The position numbers and the translations under genes are program-made. Below are positions 21,936-33,996 of a stretch of 64,000 bases of DNA, piece after piece (within the stretch, counting starts at the first letter, position 1; each line of letters opens with the position of its first letter). Source of the stretch: Platycnemis pennipes (Eukaryota; Arthropoda; Insecta; Odonata; Platycnemididae); contig OW121853.1 in the NCBI GenBank assembly GCA_933228895.1, forward strand, positions 123,772,133-123,836,132. The letters run 5' to 3'. The notes below the pieces were generated by a model. The model did not search any database. It had not been told where the DNA came from and worked only from the letters and a program-made list of their open reading frames with translations.

Positions 21936-22460
21936 ATGTAATTCGTTCTTACTTTCAGTTGATACCGTTTCTGACTCCAACCTGTTTGTTACACCCAACG
22001 GGGCGTGAACTTCGCACATCATCGCAGTGTGCAGATTCCTTCCCATGAGCGCCCGCCAGACTTCAATGTACGAGTGTTTGCGCGACGGATCTTCTAAGGC
22101 TTCACCCAGATATGAACCCGATCCCCAAATGTCGATCGCCCCAGCCAAAGAGATATGACGCCATCTTATTCAGCCTACCAGACGCCGTTTAATGATTTTG
22201 AATCAAGGCATGGCTTCCCTGGCTTTCCTGAAACGTCGTCTTTTGGGATTTATCTGGCCACCGCACCTTCGGCAACACCGTGCCAGCTGCTCAAATATGC
22301 AGGCAACCGAATGATTTTTTTTCGCGTCTTCTATCCAATTGAAATCCCTGTAGCACCCTAAATATATGGCACTAAGAGAGCCACTCCAAACAAGGGTGAC
22401 ATTAGCGCCACTCCTAAAAGCCCATCATTAGTGACCATTGCACCGATTACATAAATTTAT
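21936..22460. other. Unassigned
   Basis: No gene or repeat is recognised. Mixed GC, several short ORFs without motifs. Confidence 0.35.
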
Positions 22461-23115
22461 CATATCAGAAACAACGTACTCTTCAGCTACTTTTCCCTTG
22501 TTAGACCTCATTTGGAATATGCTGCCAGTGTATGGGATCCCTACGAAATCAGTCTAAATAATTAACTAGAACGTGTGTAGCGAAGATCGGTAAGATTTGT
22601 AAAGGGACGGTACGATAACCTTATTAGCGTAACCAGTGTATTAAATGAATTAAATTGGGAATCATTGTAAGATCTCAGGTTTAAATTTACACTTAATCTC
22701 TTAAACAAATTCCAAGACCATATTTTCAGTGATGATGTTAAAAATATTTTACGAACCCCAACTTACTATGGTAGACTGGACCATGATCACAAAATTAGAG
22801 ACATTGATTGCCGAACTGACAGATTCAAAATGTCCTTTTTTCCTCGTACAATTAGGAATATGAATAACGGTAAATATATCCAATACGAGTGTAGCAATGG
22901 ATAACATTGGTAGCTGCATGTTGGTATAAGGACTTGAAGCTAACCCAACTAACAGCATGTTTTTGCATGTTTGCTTTGCTTTTTTTTATCTTTTTTTTAA
23001 ATAGTGAAGTTTAAAACTGTAAAACTGCTTGATATGTCGTGCATGTTTGGTGAGAATTAACCCCCTGCCACACACCGTTATGGTGGCTTGTAGGGTATTA
23101 TGTAGATGTAGATGT
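22461..23115 (+). pseudogene. LINE-B 3' fragment
   Basis: Begins with the CR1/Jockey-type block (SYFSLVRPHLEYAASVWDPY, about 22490-22540), then ERV*RRSVRFVKGRYDN, DDVKNILRTPTYYGRLDHD, TDRFKMSFFPRTIRNMNNG and a stop. The 3' UTR has a T-run, CATGTTTGGTGAGAATTAAC, the tail CCCCTGCCACACACCGTTAT and the end TATTATGTAGATGTAGATGT. Several stops and one lost Trp region show it is inactive. Confidence 0.88.
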
Positions 23116-24304
23116 ATGCTATGCAGCCTCTAATTTCATACCTTCATCATGCATGACAGACGCTAATCTAATCTAGCCCAAAAATAGAGATTATGCGCCA
23201 TGCATGCCAGCAAATGTCCATAATGATTACCTTTGTGCCTTACACACTACACTTTTAAGGAAACATCCAAAACAGAAAAACAACTTTAATTAATAGCATT
23301 GCCATTTAATAAATTATTTTCACTTCTCTAATCGGAATTTTTAACAGTCCCTTCTATACGCACCAACACAAATAATATAGTAAAGCACACCATGTTCAAG
23401 AAATAAACTTCAAAATGCAAAATTTAACGACCAAATTTTTGAATGAATACAAATATCCATTTAGTCACGGGTAAATGAAGCCGTGCAGTTGTGAATGAAA
23501 CAATTGCAAATATGAATTTCCAAGGGATGGGCAAATAGTGGTCATAGCGAAAGAAATAGCATGAAAAGACTGGAAATATCACATCATGATATTGCTTATC
23601 AACCAAAAGTTAATAAGCAATTTTTCATGCTATGCTGACAGCGTCAAGTGGTAGCTGGAGCCGTAAGGGTCCGGAGCAAGATTTGAAGCTGCAAGTTACA
23701 CTAAGGATGTTCATCCTCCCCTGTTCGAAGGAGAAGGACTGGGCGGTCAATAGAGTCTACCTCGGTCATTCCCACCGCGGAGTAACCAAGCGGATGCTGG
23801 GACTGGCTGGCTCAGCCGCACAATCTCGTCTCAACGGCTCACTACTTGGAAACGAGATTACTTGTCCAAGCGACCTCACCGCAGTTACGCACCGAGGAGC
23901 GACCGTCTCCCCAAAGCTAATCACGTCGTCATCACGATCGGGGTCAGGGCTTTTCATCAAAGGGTTTTCCTCCTCCTCTTCTCCATCATGCCCCACTTCC
24001 CTATCAAGACCACACCAGGGTCGGCACTGGACCACTTCTCGCGAGGTGGAGAGGGCATTCTCAGTCCTCGGGGCGATTGGAGTTCAAAAGCTGTCACTCA
24101 GAACAGAATACGAGTGAGCACGTGCCACGCGGAAGATACCTGGATTCAAGCACGTAAGTTGAGACCGGTGAGGACGACACCAAAGCGAGTGGTATTGAGA
24201 GGGATATCAGCGTGACTGCAAAGGGTCGTCTCGTCGGGGCAGACATTCGGAGCCGAGCACACATCTCACGGTCTGGCGGAAATTCACAGTCACGACGCGT
24301 CGTC
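23116..24304. other. Unassigned; CG-rich 23640-24300
   Basis: A 161-residue plus-strand ORF (23632-24117) lies in CG-rich DNA, with ORFs on the other strand and frames. It has no domain and no codon bias that I can judge. It could be exon or UTR sequence, but nothing supports a product. Confidence 0.3.
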
Positions 24305-25098
24305 CAAAAGAGCGATGTTACTTTTCACTAGTTAGGCCCCACCTTGAGTATGCACCCAGTTTATGGGATCCGAATGATTTATGTTTGATCAGAGAACTAG
24401 ACAGTGTGCAGCATAGAGCAGCTAGGTTCGTTAAAAGGTGTTACGATAGTTTGAGTAGTGTTTCAGAATTAATACAAGAATTAGGGTGAGAGTCATAATC
24501 AGATTTAAAGAATTCTTCCGTAGTCATATGTGTCCACAATACTTGGCAAAGAATTTCGTACTTTTCCTCTTACTTGCAGATGTGGTATTCTCGTGAAACG
24601 TTTTGAATTAAATACTTCAAAAGTTACTCACTTGTGTTGTTACTCACACCTTATCTTCCATCTCACATCTACCATCACACATCTTATCAGAGCGTAGGTT
24701 AAAGTACAGATTGAATCTACTAGAGAAATCTCAATCGGATAGCTTTACTGAAGATGTTAAGCACATATTAAAATCACCAGCGTATTATGCTAGATTCTAC
24801 CAGATAAATAAGATTAGAGAGATAGATTGTCGTATTGATAGATTCAAAATGGCATTTTTCCCCCTTATTATAAGAGAACAGAATAGGCAGCATAGCAAAG
24901 ATATAGGTAGAGGAAATATTTTAGAGTATTCTGACTAATGCATGATGCATGTATTAACCCCTTAAATACTATAAACACTAACAATCTAGCGGCATGAGAC
25001 ACTTTGGTTGCTTGTTTGCATGTTAGTAGTGCATGATTGGTGATCTTCACCCCCTGCCACACACCCTCGCGGTGGCTTGCAGGGTATCGTGTAGATGT
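24305..25098 (+). pseudogene. LINE-C 3' fragment interrupted by an insertion
   Basis: The copy starts AGCGATGTTACTTTTCACTA (coding ...RCYFSLVRP), goes through RELDSVQHRAARFVKRCYDS, is interrupted at 24504-24685, and resumes with RLKYRLNLLEKSQSDSFTED (from about 24690), then KHILKSPAYYARFYQINKIR and FFPLIIREQNRQHSKD. The 3' UTR ends CCCCTGCCACACACCCTCGC ... GCAGGGTATCGTGTAGATGT. Compared with LINE-B the tail differs at TCGCGG versus TTATGG. Confidence 0.88.
24498..24691 (+). repeat. Dispersed repeat U inserted in LINE-C, short TSD
   Basis: The inserted piece (24504-24685) is flanked by ATCAGA (24498-24503 and 24686-24691), and the uninterrupted LINE-C reads TTATCAGAACGTAGG at this point (58745-58760). 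The inserted piece begins TTTAAAGAATTCTTCCGTAG and matches, in reverse, 25600-25822. It includes a coding-like stretch (TMLGKEFRTF-type). Its nature is unknown. Confidence 0.6.
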
Positions 25099-25380
25099 AG
25101 ATATCCATGCAATATTTCACACAGACGACGCTAGATCCTACATTACTTACCACGAGCGTCGTCATATTTCTCGCTTTTCTGCTCCGATAATATTGTACTT
25201 AAGTGACCCGCCGGGACTAACATTTCAACCCTTTGAACATTTTGAAAATGCTTTGCATGGGAAAAATAACAGCAAAACAAATAATTAATTTAATATTTCC
25301 CCAGGTCAAGAATACATACTTTATTTAAAAGTAAAATCTGAGGATTCTCGCCAAATCACGTGTGATTCGTACATACTGAA
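25099..25380. other. Unassigned
   Basis: AT-rich, with no motif. Confidence 0.35.
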
Positions 25381-25526
25381 ATAATAACGTCAATTTCCAC
25401 AAAATAAAAGTTTTACTTCTGCCCGGATTTCAACGATGATGTTGTCAAGGACCTGGAGATATTGTTTCAAAATTGAAACCCGGGTAGAAGTAAAAATTAT
25501 ATATTGAGGAAAATTGACGTTATTAT
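25381..25526. repeat. Foldback element FB-3 (decayed hammerhead-like core)
   Basis: Arms ATAATAACGTCAATTTCC (25381 onward) and GGAAAATTGACGTTATTAT (25508-25526) are inverse. On the right arm TTGAAACCCGGGTAGAAG (about 25473-25490) keeps the GAAA, a self-complementary ACCCGGGT and an A at the NUH position. The left arm keeps GTTGAAATCCGGGC on the minus strand (rc of about 25420-25434). The CTGATGA box is lost in both. No clear TSD. Confidence 0.55.
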
Positions 25527-25599
25527 ATGTCTGCTTAATTTAAATTAGTGGCTTTGCAGGAAATAATTTATCCTCTATTAAACCTGTTCGAATACAGAA

Positions 25600-25822
25600 A
25601 ACATCCGTTACTAAATAGTAACTGATTGTGAGGCCGAAAGTTGGCGAAAATCTATACTAAATGAAAGAACGTGAAAAGTAAACTTGAGCGTTGTTACGGA
25701 TGTAAAATTATTTAATTCAAAACGTTTAACGAGAATACCACATCTGCAAGTGAGAGAAAAAGTACGAAATTCTTTTCCGAGCATTGTGGACACACTTAAC
25801 TGCAGAGGAATTCTTTAAATTT
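25600..25822 (-). repeat. Dispersed repeat U, longer copy
   Basis: The reverse complement matches the insertion at 24504-24685: TTTAAAGAATTCCTCTGCAG, GTGTCCACAATG, AAAGAATTTCGTACTTTTTC, CTTGCAGATGTGGTATTCTC and AAACGTTTTGAATTAAAT. It carries a 60-codon ORF (minus, 25611-25793) starting MSTMLGKEFRTF. The shared part of the ORF is partly conserved between the copies. I cannot assign a family. Confidence 0.6.
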
Positions 25823-27892
25823 CATCATGCATGTACCAATACCTGAAGATATTTTAGTGTAGTGGAGTGTAGTGGAATATGCAAAAAACATTTTGACTTC
25901 ATGTGGTAACCTTTATTCTTTTCGAATTCTACCAGCTACAAAGGTGAGTATTTATGAGACTTCAATTTTCTTACCTTTAGCTAAAGAGTTAGTAATACTG
26001 CATCATAATTCGATGGAAATAAAAATATCAAAACTAGAAACAAGAATGACTTTACGCGAAGGTAATTACTCTCAGTAATAAGTCTTACGGGGAAGAAAAG
26101 GCAGACAATTGAAGCAGGGGCACACAGGCTGGAGATGAACGCAGAAGCCCGTTCTCCGGTTCGCGGATTGAAATTTATCGCCTCGGACGAAAGGCATAAT
26201 GAATGACGCGGATACATTAAGCGAAGCCCTCGTGAGACACGTCGCGGAATTGAAAACATTCCACTCTCCGGAGGAAAATCACTAATTCACGCCTGCATTC
26301 ATCCATCTATCTTGCAGCAAGGAAAACGAGTCTGTGACCAATCGATACATTTTAGCGAAATGGGAAGAGTGATGTATGATGCCATAAAAATCCGAATGCA
26401 TCTAAAAGAAAGAAGGAGAGGGGGGTTCAAAGATAAGCCACGCATCAGAAACAACATACACGTTAAACCTTTTTTTTGCAGTATTATTAATTTTTCTTGA
26501 CTCCAGGCAATGCATGTGTTCCCACGTATACGTTCCTTAATTAAAGTTTGACGAAAGACACCTTAGTTTACGACTTCTAGAGAAAATTCTTCTCTTACTT
26601 ATACTTGACAGGCAAACAACAAATTCCCTTAAAAAACAGCTAATTGCAAAAAGTAAGGACGCAAATGAATGGCACTGCAATAAATATGCCCAAGGTTTCA
26701 CCCATAAAGAGAAACGACCAGTGCTTAAAGTTATAATCAACATTTTTTCCATTCCAATTCGCAAATGGCTCCGACCGTCGGGTAAGAAAGAATTTCAATT
26801 TACCAAAAAACGCATTCATAGGCATTATCTGATTTGTTTCTTTTTTTTAGATATTCAAGATCTTTTTCGTTATGTATGTATTTTTTTTGATCTGCTCACA
26901 GCGTCCGTATCCAAAAAAAAAAGGAAGGAAGGGAGCGACGGGCTCAAATAGAAACATATGGAAATAGAAAGACACTCGCACGTATTATTTCCGAAACTTG
27001 CAAAGGAAAATTGCACAACTACATTCCATAGCGAAGATATGAGATCGCAATTAAATTCACTATCAAACATCAACAAAGAAATTAAAAGAACAATTTCTGG
27101 ACGCGGAATAAAAATATCACACCATTATAAGTTTACAATCCCATTTGCCAATCAGTGCAGTGGATGCATGCGGTACCCATGTTCCACATACCGAAACAGC
27201 GATAGGTACCGGGTTCAACTTCTACACAAACGACAGAGCATCTACACGCACAGCCTTCCCCCGACCCCAACTCCCATTGAAATCAACGCGAATCAGTTGG
27301 CTACGGTGTATTCCACATACTGCTATCAACGTAAAAGGAATTTGATACCGTAAATCTGGGTTACTTGTACACACTTTTTACCTATTATTTTTATATTTTT
27401 TTGTTTTATAACCATAATAAAAAAGACTGGTACCAATGACCATATATATATATATATATATATCATAATCTGCAATATCTAGTTTCTTATTTGTGACAGT
27501 TATTACCATATTTTAGCACGTCATGATTTTTAAAAAATTTAATGAAATTGGGTTCGAGTATCTCTGCGGTTGGGTTGCTTGAACCCATGCTCTATTTCCC
27601 TATGAAAATGAGTTATAAACGTGAGTTGGGTTCAAGTAAGATGTGGAATCTTTAAATAATACTTAAAATGCATTAAAAGAATTATCTTTTTTTCGTAAAA
27701 TATTTTAATAACACAAACAAATAATAAAAAAAGAAGAGCTTCGAACACATTATAGAAACTCAACCGACCTCAACATTTTGCAGCCTCTGTTTTATGGTTG
27801 AACTCCTGATTTAAAAAAATCTGCTTGCCTTTGGGACATTGCACCTGATCTAGTGGCGTTTAGGCATTGTTCAAGATGGTCAAGATGGTAAA
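25823..27892. other. Unassigned; (TA)n microsatellite 27442-27463
   Basis: AT-rich, with no protein motif in any ORF (the longest, 26958-27353, has 131 codons and is unremarkable). The TA repeat is about 11 units. Confidence 0.4.
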
Positions 27893-28380
27893 CCCAACTA
27901 ACTTCATGATATTGCATACTTGCTTTGTTATTTTTACTTTTTTTTTAAATTGAAGTTTAGACTAGTATATTATTACTGATCCTTTTTTATGCATGTTACG
28001 TAGGCAGGGCCGTCGGAACAACTAGGAGGGGCCAACCTTGAAAAGGGCCCGGTTCTTAACAAAAGGGCCCGGCTCCTATGAATAGGCCCCGCATTTTTTC
28101 CGGATAGGAGGGGAGGGTTGAGACTAGAATTCCGCTAAAAGTGCATATAAAGGTGGTAGAATATGCGTCAGAAGGGAAAAGGCAAGCTTGAAACAACTGA
28201 AATTTAATTTTTATTAATGAAGACTCATTTCTCAAGGGCCCGGGGCAAATTCTGGGGGAGGCCGAATGCCCCTCCTGCCCCCCACTTCCGACGCCGCTGT
28301 TGTAGGCATGTGCGGTGAGAATTCACTCCCTGCCACACACCTTTATGGTGGCTTGCAGGATATTATGTAGGTGTAGATTA
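27893..28380 (+). pseudogene. LINE-B 3' UTR, split by a hAT-type MITE
   Basis: 27893-28004 matches the LINE-B 3' UTR (AACCCAACTAACTTCATGAT, CTTGCTTTGTTATTTTTA, CCTTTTTTATGCATG). It resumes at 28300 with GGCATGTGCGGTGAGAATTC and the tail CCCTGCCACACACCTTTATG to TATTATGTAGGTGTAG. No coding part remains. Confidence 0.82.
28005..28299. mobile_element. hAT-type MITE in LINE-B
   Basis: Starts CAGGGCCGTCGGAACAA and ends TTCCGACGCCGCTG, terminal inverted repeats of about 14 bp (CAGSGNCGTCGGAA). Its length is 295 bp, with purine-rich GGGCCCGG blocks near both ends. The CAG start suits hAT. The flanks TACGTAGG and (T)TTGTAGG are an imperfect candidate for the 8-bp TSD. Confidence 0.78.
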
Positions 28381-29741
28381 CACACGTTCGCCGCGAGATT
28401 AAGGAGGTTGGCTCGCGACTGCTTGAGTCAAGTTGTCTGAGGAATCTTATTAATTTAAGTACGAGTATATGCCTGCTAAGTGATCCTTACTTCACAAAGA
28501 AAATTATCTAAGCTATTAAAATTCATAAGTATCACAAGAAATACGATGTAAAGTCGAAGGATTTCTTTTTTATGATAATTTTTATCAGCTCGACGATGGA
28601 GTCATTCAGCACTTACTAGAAATAAATTCAAGTACTCAATGAATTTACTAATGTATAACACCAGAATATTACTATCAAACGTTATGTTATAATATTTTCT
28701 GAAATATGCTTTAATATCTGCTTTAGTAATGATATTATTCATACGCCATACATTTTGGCTGGAGCTACCGCAGCGCCACTTGAAGACAACTACGCATTTC
28801 GTCTGCTATAGGCGCAGAAATTGGTGGATTTAGCGAAAAATACGGTGGGTTGATGCCTTTATTTTCGTGTCATTTTATTCCTTGTTAAATTACGCATAAA
28901 ATATCAGTTTTTTGCAAAAATGACATGTCACTAAGGTATTTTTAAACGTTATATTCCCATGTGATGGCCATTCTCGCCGTTAATCGTATGTAATTTCAAA
29001 TGCAATTTGTGGAACAAGGAGTATGGGTTGGCGTAATTATCTTTACTTTTTTAGATAGAGGCACTTTAGTTCTAAAAGTGCTGAAAATGTAAAAAAATGA
29101 CATGACTTTCACTTTTCGGATCAACCTCCTTAAACGGATGGAGAGGAGAAAAAGCTCACGTTTTATGATGCATAGTACACATACGAAAACAAGAAAAATC
29201 TCCGTGGCAGAAGGAGACTTTTCAATATTTACGCTTCGGGTGACAATTACCGTAATTCCCTTTAACCAGGAAATGCACTTCCCCTAATGCCCCTCAGTTC
29301 GGCCGCGGATCGGGAGGTGGAGTTTGTGCATCGCACTCAAACACGAGGGGGGAAAGAATGGAGCGATCCTCTCTTGTTACCCTCCCGAGAGCAAATTGCG
29401 GCGGTGCCGAGAGACACGTCCAAATTCGCGGGAAAGTTAATAAGCGAGAAAATAGCGGGCGTCACGATATATTCGACGAGATCATTAAAACCGGCGAGGA
29501 GGCTCGCGAAATTTACTGCCTCGACTCAAGAGGGTGAGATATCCTTCGCACACGATGCAGGGGGGGGGGGGGGGAAGCAATGTTGGTAAATGGGGAGTGG
29601 GCGGAGAGTTCTATGCACGCTAGAGGTGACGCAAGGGAGATGGAGAGGAAGAAAGGGATGATGACCTAAAAAGCAAGCACACTGGCTATGAAGCAATAAC
29701 ACCGGCATACGGCAGGAGTTGATAGAATACCGGCAGTTCAT
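28381..29741. other. Unassigned; CG-rich 29280-29580 with G-run
   Basis: AT-rich to 29280, then CG-rich to 29650 including a 13-base G-run at 29561-29573. The 100-codon ORF at 29287 has no motif. Confidence 0.38.
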
Positions 29742-30545
29742 CATCAAGAGCCAGCAATCCTGGGATTGGATCGACGTAGCTCTGCACCGAATTCTTCTAT
29801 CAGCTTATCTCTTCATATATACCAGGGTGGCTACTGATAACCAATTTTCAAATTCCCTGACTTTTCCCTGATTTTTCCCTGATGGCTTTACCAATTTCCC
29901 TGACCGATCGCCAAAAGGTCTCCTATTGTCGGAATATTTTTTCTGCTGAATTAAATTTTCGTCAAACTCAGAAAATGTTAAAAGCAGAAATCAATACATT
30001 AAAAGCTATAAGAATGAAAAAATATATTGAACCTCCACCCAAATGAAAAATATATTAAACCTTCACAAATTAAGTCCTCACACAAATTTTACACACTTTT
30101 AAGACATTTTTCGTGGCCGCCATTTAGCCATTAGTTTTAGTTGGTGAAATGTTTTGGAATAAAGGGCGGGAAAGACTGCTCGGTAAACTTAATGGCAGAA
30201 AAAAACGAGAATTTCCCATCCCAGTTTCTCCCCGACTGTTACGAGAATCCCCTGACTTTTCCAGATTTCCAAAATTCCCTGACAATTCCAGGTTTTCCCG
30301 GTTTTCTCTGACGATCGCCACCCTGCTTACGTATTTCTTCACTTTCACATCCTTCATCAATTTTCCTCATATCAGATACGCTTCTCAAAGGCCTTCATCT
30401 AACTTCTTGTTCTCCGTTCAATTGTCCTTCGACAATTGTCTTCGTCAGTCCATTGTGTATCATGATGTGTACGATGAAGTTGTCCTGTCTTTTTCTCAGG
30501 GTATTCAGAAGACCTCTCTTTCCTCCCACTCTTCTTAGGACTGGT
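29742..30545 (-). pseudogene. LINE-A 3' fragment split by a MITE
   Basis: Minus strand. 30545-30326 encodes a LINE-A-like VLRRVGGKRGLLNTLRKRQD and HIMIHNGLTKTIVEGQLNG. After the MITE at 29823-30325 it resumes (29822-29745) with the end of the ORF and the 3' end (rc of CAGCAATCCTGGGATTGGAT). The join matches the intact LINE-A at TCTTCATAC/TTACGTA. Frameshifted. Confidence 0.8.
29823..30325. mobile_element. hAT-like MITE with TTCCCTGAC repeats
   Basis: Terminal inverted repeats CAGGGTGGC (29823-29831) and GCCACCCTG (30317-30325). The subterminal regions are full of short direct repeats (TTCCCTGACTTTTCC, TTTCCCTGA, TTCCCTGACAATTCC) in the same direction at both ends. The 503-bp body includes an unrelated-looking AT-rich centre. 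It lies within LINE-A; no clean 8-bp TSD was found. Confidence 0.75.
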
Positions 30546-30899
30546 AGGGAAGTGGCCATGAGAAATGTAGCATGACTACATAATGTGGCAGCACTAGAGT
30601 AAAAAAAAGCAACGGAACAATGGAAAGACGTTGCGGCAGTCATTCATCAAAATGGAAGAAAAATAAATAAAATGTATGCTCAACATTGTTTGCACTAAAA
30701 CATATTTACGAAAATCCTACAACTCTTTCCAAATCACTCACAGGGCTGTACCAAAAGGGTGTGGTCATTTGAAGTTGAACTTTTTTTGTCTCAGCAAGCT
30801 TCAGCTTTACTACACAAGTGCTACTTTTTGCGTGATTTTTTTTAATTTCCAACAATTCCGATTCGAGCCTGAAAATATTTCCTGCCATGTGACTTGCTC
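30546..30899. other. Unassigned
   Basis: The ORFs at 30676-30966 overlap the following LINE-C UTR and carry no motif. Confidence 0.35.
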
Positions 30900-31061
30900 G
30901 GCTTATGTAGTTACTAACCATCTAGCCGCAAGTGACCCTACTATATACCATTTTGCCATAAAGTAGCCTAATTCCATGTCAATAGTGCATGCTGGGTGAT
31001 CTTCACCCCCTGCAACACACCCTCGCGATGGCTTGCAGGATATTGCGTAGATGTAGATGAT
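30900..31061 (+). repeat. LINE-C 3' UTR tail
   Basis: CCATCTAGCCGCAAGTGACC, then GTGCATGCTGGGTGATCTTC, CCCCTGCAACACACCCTCGC and TATTGCGTAGATGTAGATGA match the LINE-C 3' end. The 5' limit is unclear. Confidence 0.8.
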
Positions 31062-32529
31062 AGTCAGCAAGAGAGAGACGAAACGATTCGCGCGCAGAAA
31101 TTGGGGATCTTCAAAAACACGGCAGCAACTTCAGGGGACTAATATTGGAATTTCCACAAATATAAGCCAGGAATAAAAAAAATTTCACCACAGATACTGC
31201 ATGCAACTAAAAAACGCGCTACCAAAATGTCAACGCTACTCGACGTTCATGACATGTTAATGGTGTCAGTCATTCATCCAAATCACGGCATATTTTCAAA
31301 TCTAGAAACATATGTTGGGGTTGGGAATGGGACCGACGACTGACGTCATTTGCGCTATAATAAATAAAAAACGGTCTTTAACGGGCGTTATTGAGACAAA
31401 TATTTCCCTTTCTGCAATTTAACGCTCGTAAAAATAATAACACAAAACATGGCTCAACAATTATGATGAGGGAACAAGTTTTAAAGATATAATTCAAGGA
31501 ATTATATAATAATGAATAAACAAAAAGAAATATTTACACAACATTGCAATATTAAACAACAAAGAAATTATGGTGCGTGAATTATTTAGAACTGTGGGAA
31601 AAATGTGAAGATTATTAAACATATTTACATCCTATACGAAAATACCCACTGAAGAAAAACACCCACAGCAGAAGGAAAGAGTGAAAACCCTACGAAATCC
31701 TACTGATGGTGTAGCTAGTGTTAAATACAAATGAAATATAATAGTCCATAGGAAAATTAGTAGATTAAATAGAAAATTAAAGAAAAATAAAAAACAACAT
31801 AAAAACAAACATGATGTGCTGCGACAACCATAACCTTAGTGATAAGCTTTGATGATGATAGGGGTGGAACCCAAGAACACGTCGTTGTGAAAAAGTAATA
31901 AACGTTAGGTATTCTCAAAGTTTTATTTAGGCAGATATTAAAATTATCCCCAACTTATTCTTAATTAATAAAAAACAGATTGTAGAATCTGATTTTTTTT
32001 AGAGCGACGGGTACCTAAGAAGGAAAAAGCTTGATATTGTCGCTGTGCACTAATTTATTCGTGTTCACGATTTTCTCTTGTTTTTTACGTCCCAGTCGCA
32101 AAAGGTATCCTTCGGCATGTCCTCGGGAAAAATGTCTATCACCTATCCACAAGAGAGACATTTTATGCCGAGCTGTCAAATTTACGGCGTTGTACCCCCT
32201 TAAATTTATAATTGTCGAGAGGACTGTTGAAAGGATACATGAAAAGGATCTCACTTAAATTAAAAATACACACGGTAGAGCCAGAGGAGATGGTCTTCAG
32301 TATTCTAGAAACGAATGCGAGAAGAGAGGTTGTAGAACAAGGAAATGGACACAAAAAATCAGCGAAATTGAAGAAGAACCACTAGGACTAGTTCAGCTAC
32401 TAGCATAAGTGGAGGACTGTAATTGAGGAATGCCATCACATACAGACTGTTAGCGTGAAAGGTCTTCGTGGGAGAACACTCGAGAACCGACTGAATTCTG
32501 AAAGAGAGAATGAAATGAGGCTTAATTTT
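31062..32529. other. Unassigned AT-rich
   Basis: No coding or repeat motif is recognised. The overlapping ORFs at 32015-32258 are on opposite strands of the same DNA. Confidence 0.4.
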
Positions 32530-33054
32530 AATGGGATCGTTTACCATACTTTTTATTGCCGAATCTGATAGAGTTTACAAAATAAGAAGACTCGTATTTT
32601 TCCGTTTCCCGATCTGTCGATCAGTTCTCGAGTTATAAGCGACGAAAATCTGATGTTTTTAAACCTTTCGGAAAATTAGGCCGGCAAAGGACTAGTACGT
32701 CATCCACTTTGTCCAATCCCAACTGAGACCGCGAAGCTCCTTTGCCTTATTTTAATAGGGTACACACAGCTGACTCTGCCAATGGAAATGGTTGCGAAAG
32801 GATCTGTGCGAGCAGACTTTGAACCCCCACCTCCACTCCCCTCCCTTACCCTCAAAACAGTCATGGAAGGTGACGTAGAAATCCTTAAGGCAACTCGTTC
32901 GGTGGGCGTCACCTTTTGCTTATTTTAATGTTTGATTTCCGAGTAAACGGCTCTACTTAATAAGAAGATTAATTTTTTCACCAAACATCATTTTTTCAAT
33001 CTAACGATTTCGTGTAAAAAATAGCGATTTCGGTTCCGAGTAAACACCCCCATT
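32530..33054 (-). mobile_element. MITE-1 copy 3 (full length)
   Basis: Starts AATGGGATCGTTTACC and ends GAGTAAACACCCCCATT; 525 bp, inverted relative to copy 1. Landmarks are present in reverse order (GAGTTATAAGCGACGAAAA, CACTTTGTCCAATCC, CACCTTTTGCTTATTTTAAT, TAACGATTTCGTG). Confidence 0.82.
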
Positions 33055-33837
33055 CCAAAACGGAAAATCATTGTATCCAACTTAACGTTGACTTCGCATT
33101 GGTGATTCCAAGGGCACATAGCCAATTTTAATGAAGGCATTTCCTAAGGGTTCCTTAATTGCAAAAACAAATAAATGCGTGGTGTGACATTGACTAGCAA
33201 TACGTCCCTCAAGCCACGATAGTAAACGTCATTTTCGCCAATGCGACTCTCCTTCGAATTCTGTAGGATACATCCCTATTTTCCTTCCACAAACTATTTA
33301 AGGAGCAAAATTGGTTCACCTGTTCTGGCTCACCCGCATAAGACAATAATATTATTGCGTCGGGAAGAATCCTAGCGGAATTCCTTTCGGGGATTCATTT
33401 CTCTGAACGGATAACGACGCCGCCATTTATCTCCCGGCATGACCCGCGCGCCCCCTCCCCCGGATGTAACCGTTCGCGGAGCCGCCGGCAGGAGGCGTGC
33501 GAGATCGATGCGGCAGCGTCACCAGAAGGTCAAAGCCAAGGGGAGTGCTTTTAAAGGGTCCCTGAAGATGGAGCGAGGCTCATCCTGACGAGGGGGAGGC
33601 AAGGGATGAGGTTCGCCAAGATAAAGCAGGACCCGTCCTTTTCAAAAGCTTGCTTTAACTTGTCACGGCATTTAAATATAGAGCTGTGTGTCACATTCAG
33701 GGTGATTAAAAATTCAGGTGTTATCGAAATGTTGAACCGCTCAATCATTTTTGGGTTCCAATCCGGAGCATAAGTGTATAAACAGAGGACAAAAAGTTTG
33801 AACCGTGTGATCATCGTTAAATATAATAAAAAAATTA
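33055..33837. other. Unassigned; short CG-rich stretch 33415-33560
   Basis: CG-rich at 33415-33560 (for example GACCCGCGCGCCCCC), with no ORF or motif. A CpG island-like promoter is conceivable but unsupported. Confidence 0.35.
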
Positions 33838-33904
33838 GGTTCAACCCGAAGGTGGTTATAATAAGAATGAATAAACTTGATTTTTCCACAAATTTTATTA
33901 CTTT

Positions 33905-33944
33905 CCACTACCCAGGTTTCGACGGTTAAGTCATCATCAGGTGA
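33905..33944 (-). ncRNA. Type I hammerhead-ribozyme-like motif (best in window)
   Basis: On the minus strand: stem I 5' side TCAC (33944-33941), CTGATGA (33940-33934), T, stem II GAC (33932-33930)/GTC (33923-33921) with loop TTAACC, GAAA (33920-33917), stem III from A33917 with CC/GG and U33910, A33909 at the cleavage position (GUA), then GTGG (33908-33905), which pairs with TCAC. All core residues are present. Stems II and III are short (3 bp), as in the minimal hammerheads described from Penelope-like elements. Confidence 0.7.
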
Positions 33945-33996
33945 TTGGTTATTCACCAATCACCTGATGATAACCAATCACCAATTGAATAACCAA

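Noticed and set aside
23632..24215. 161- and 117-codon ORFs in the CG-rich block
   Set aside because: No family motif, overlapping frames, no sign of splice structure that would support one over the other.
29561..29573. G-quadruplex or functional G-run
   Set aside because: A single homopolymer run, also prone to assembly error; no further G-tracts in quadruplex spacing.
33415..33560. CpG-island promoter
   Set aside because: Only 145 bp of CG-rich DNA with no initiator, TATA or downstream exon that I can support.
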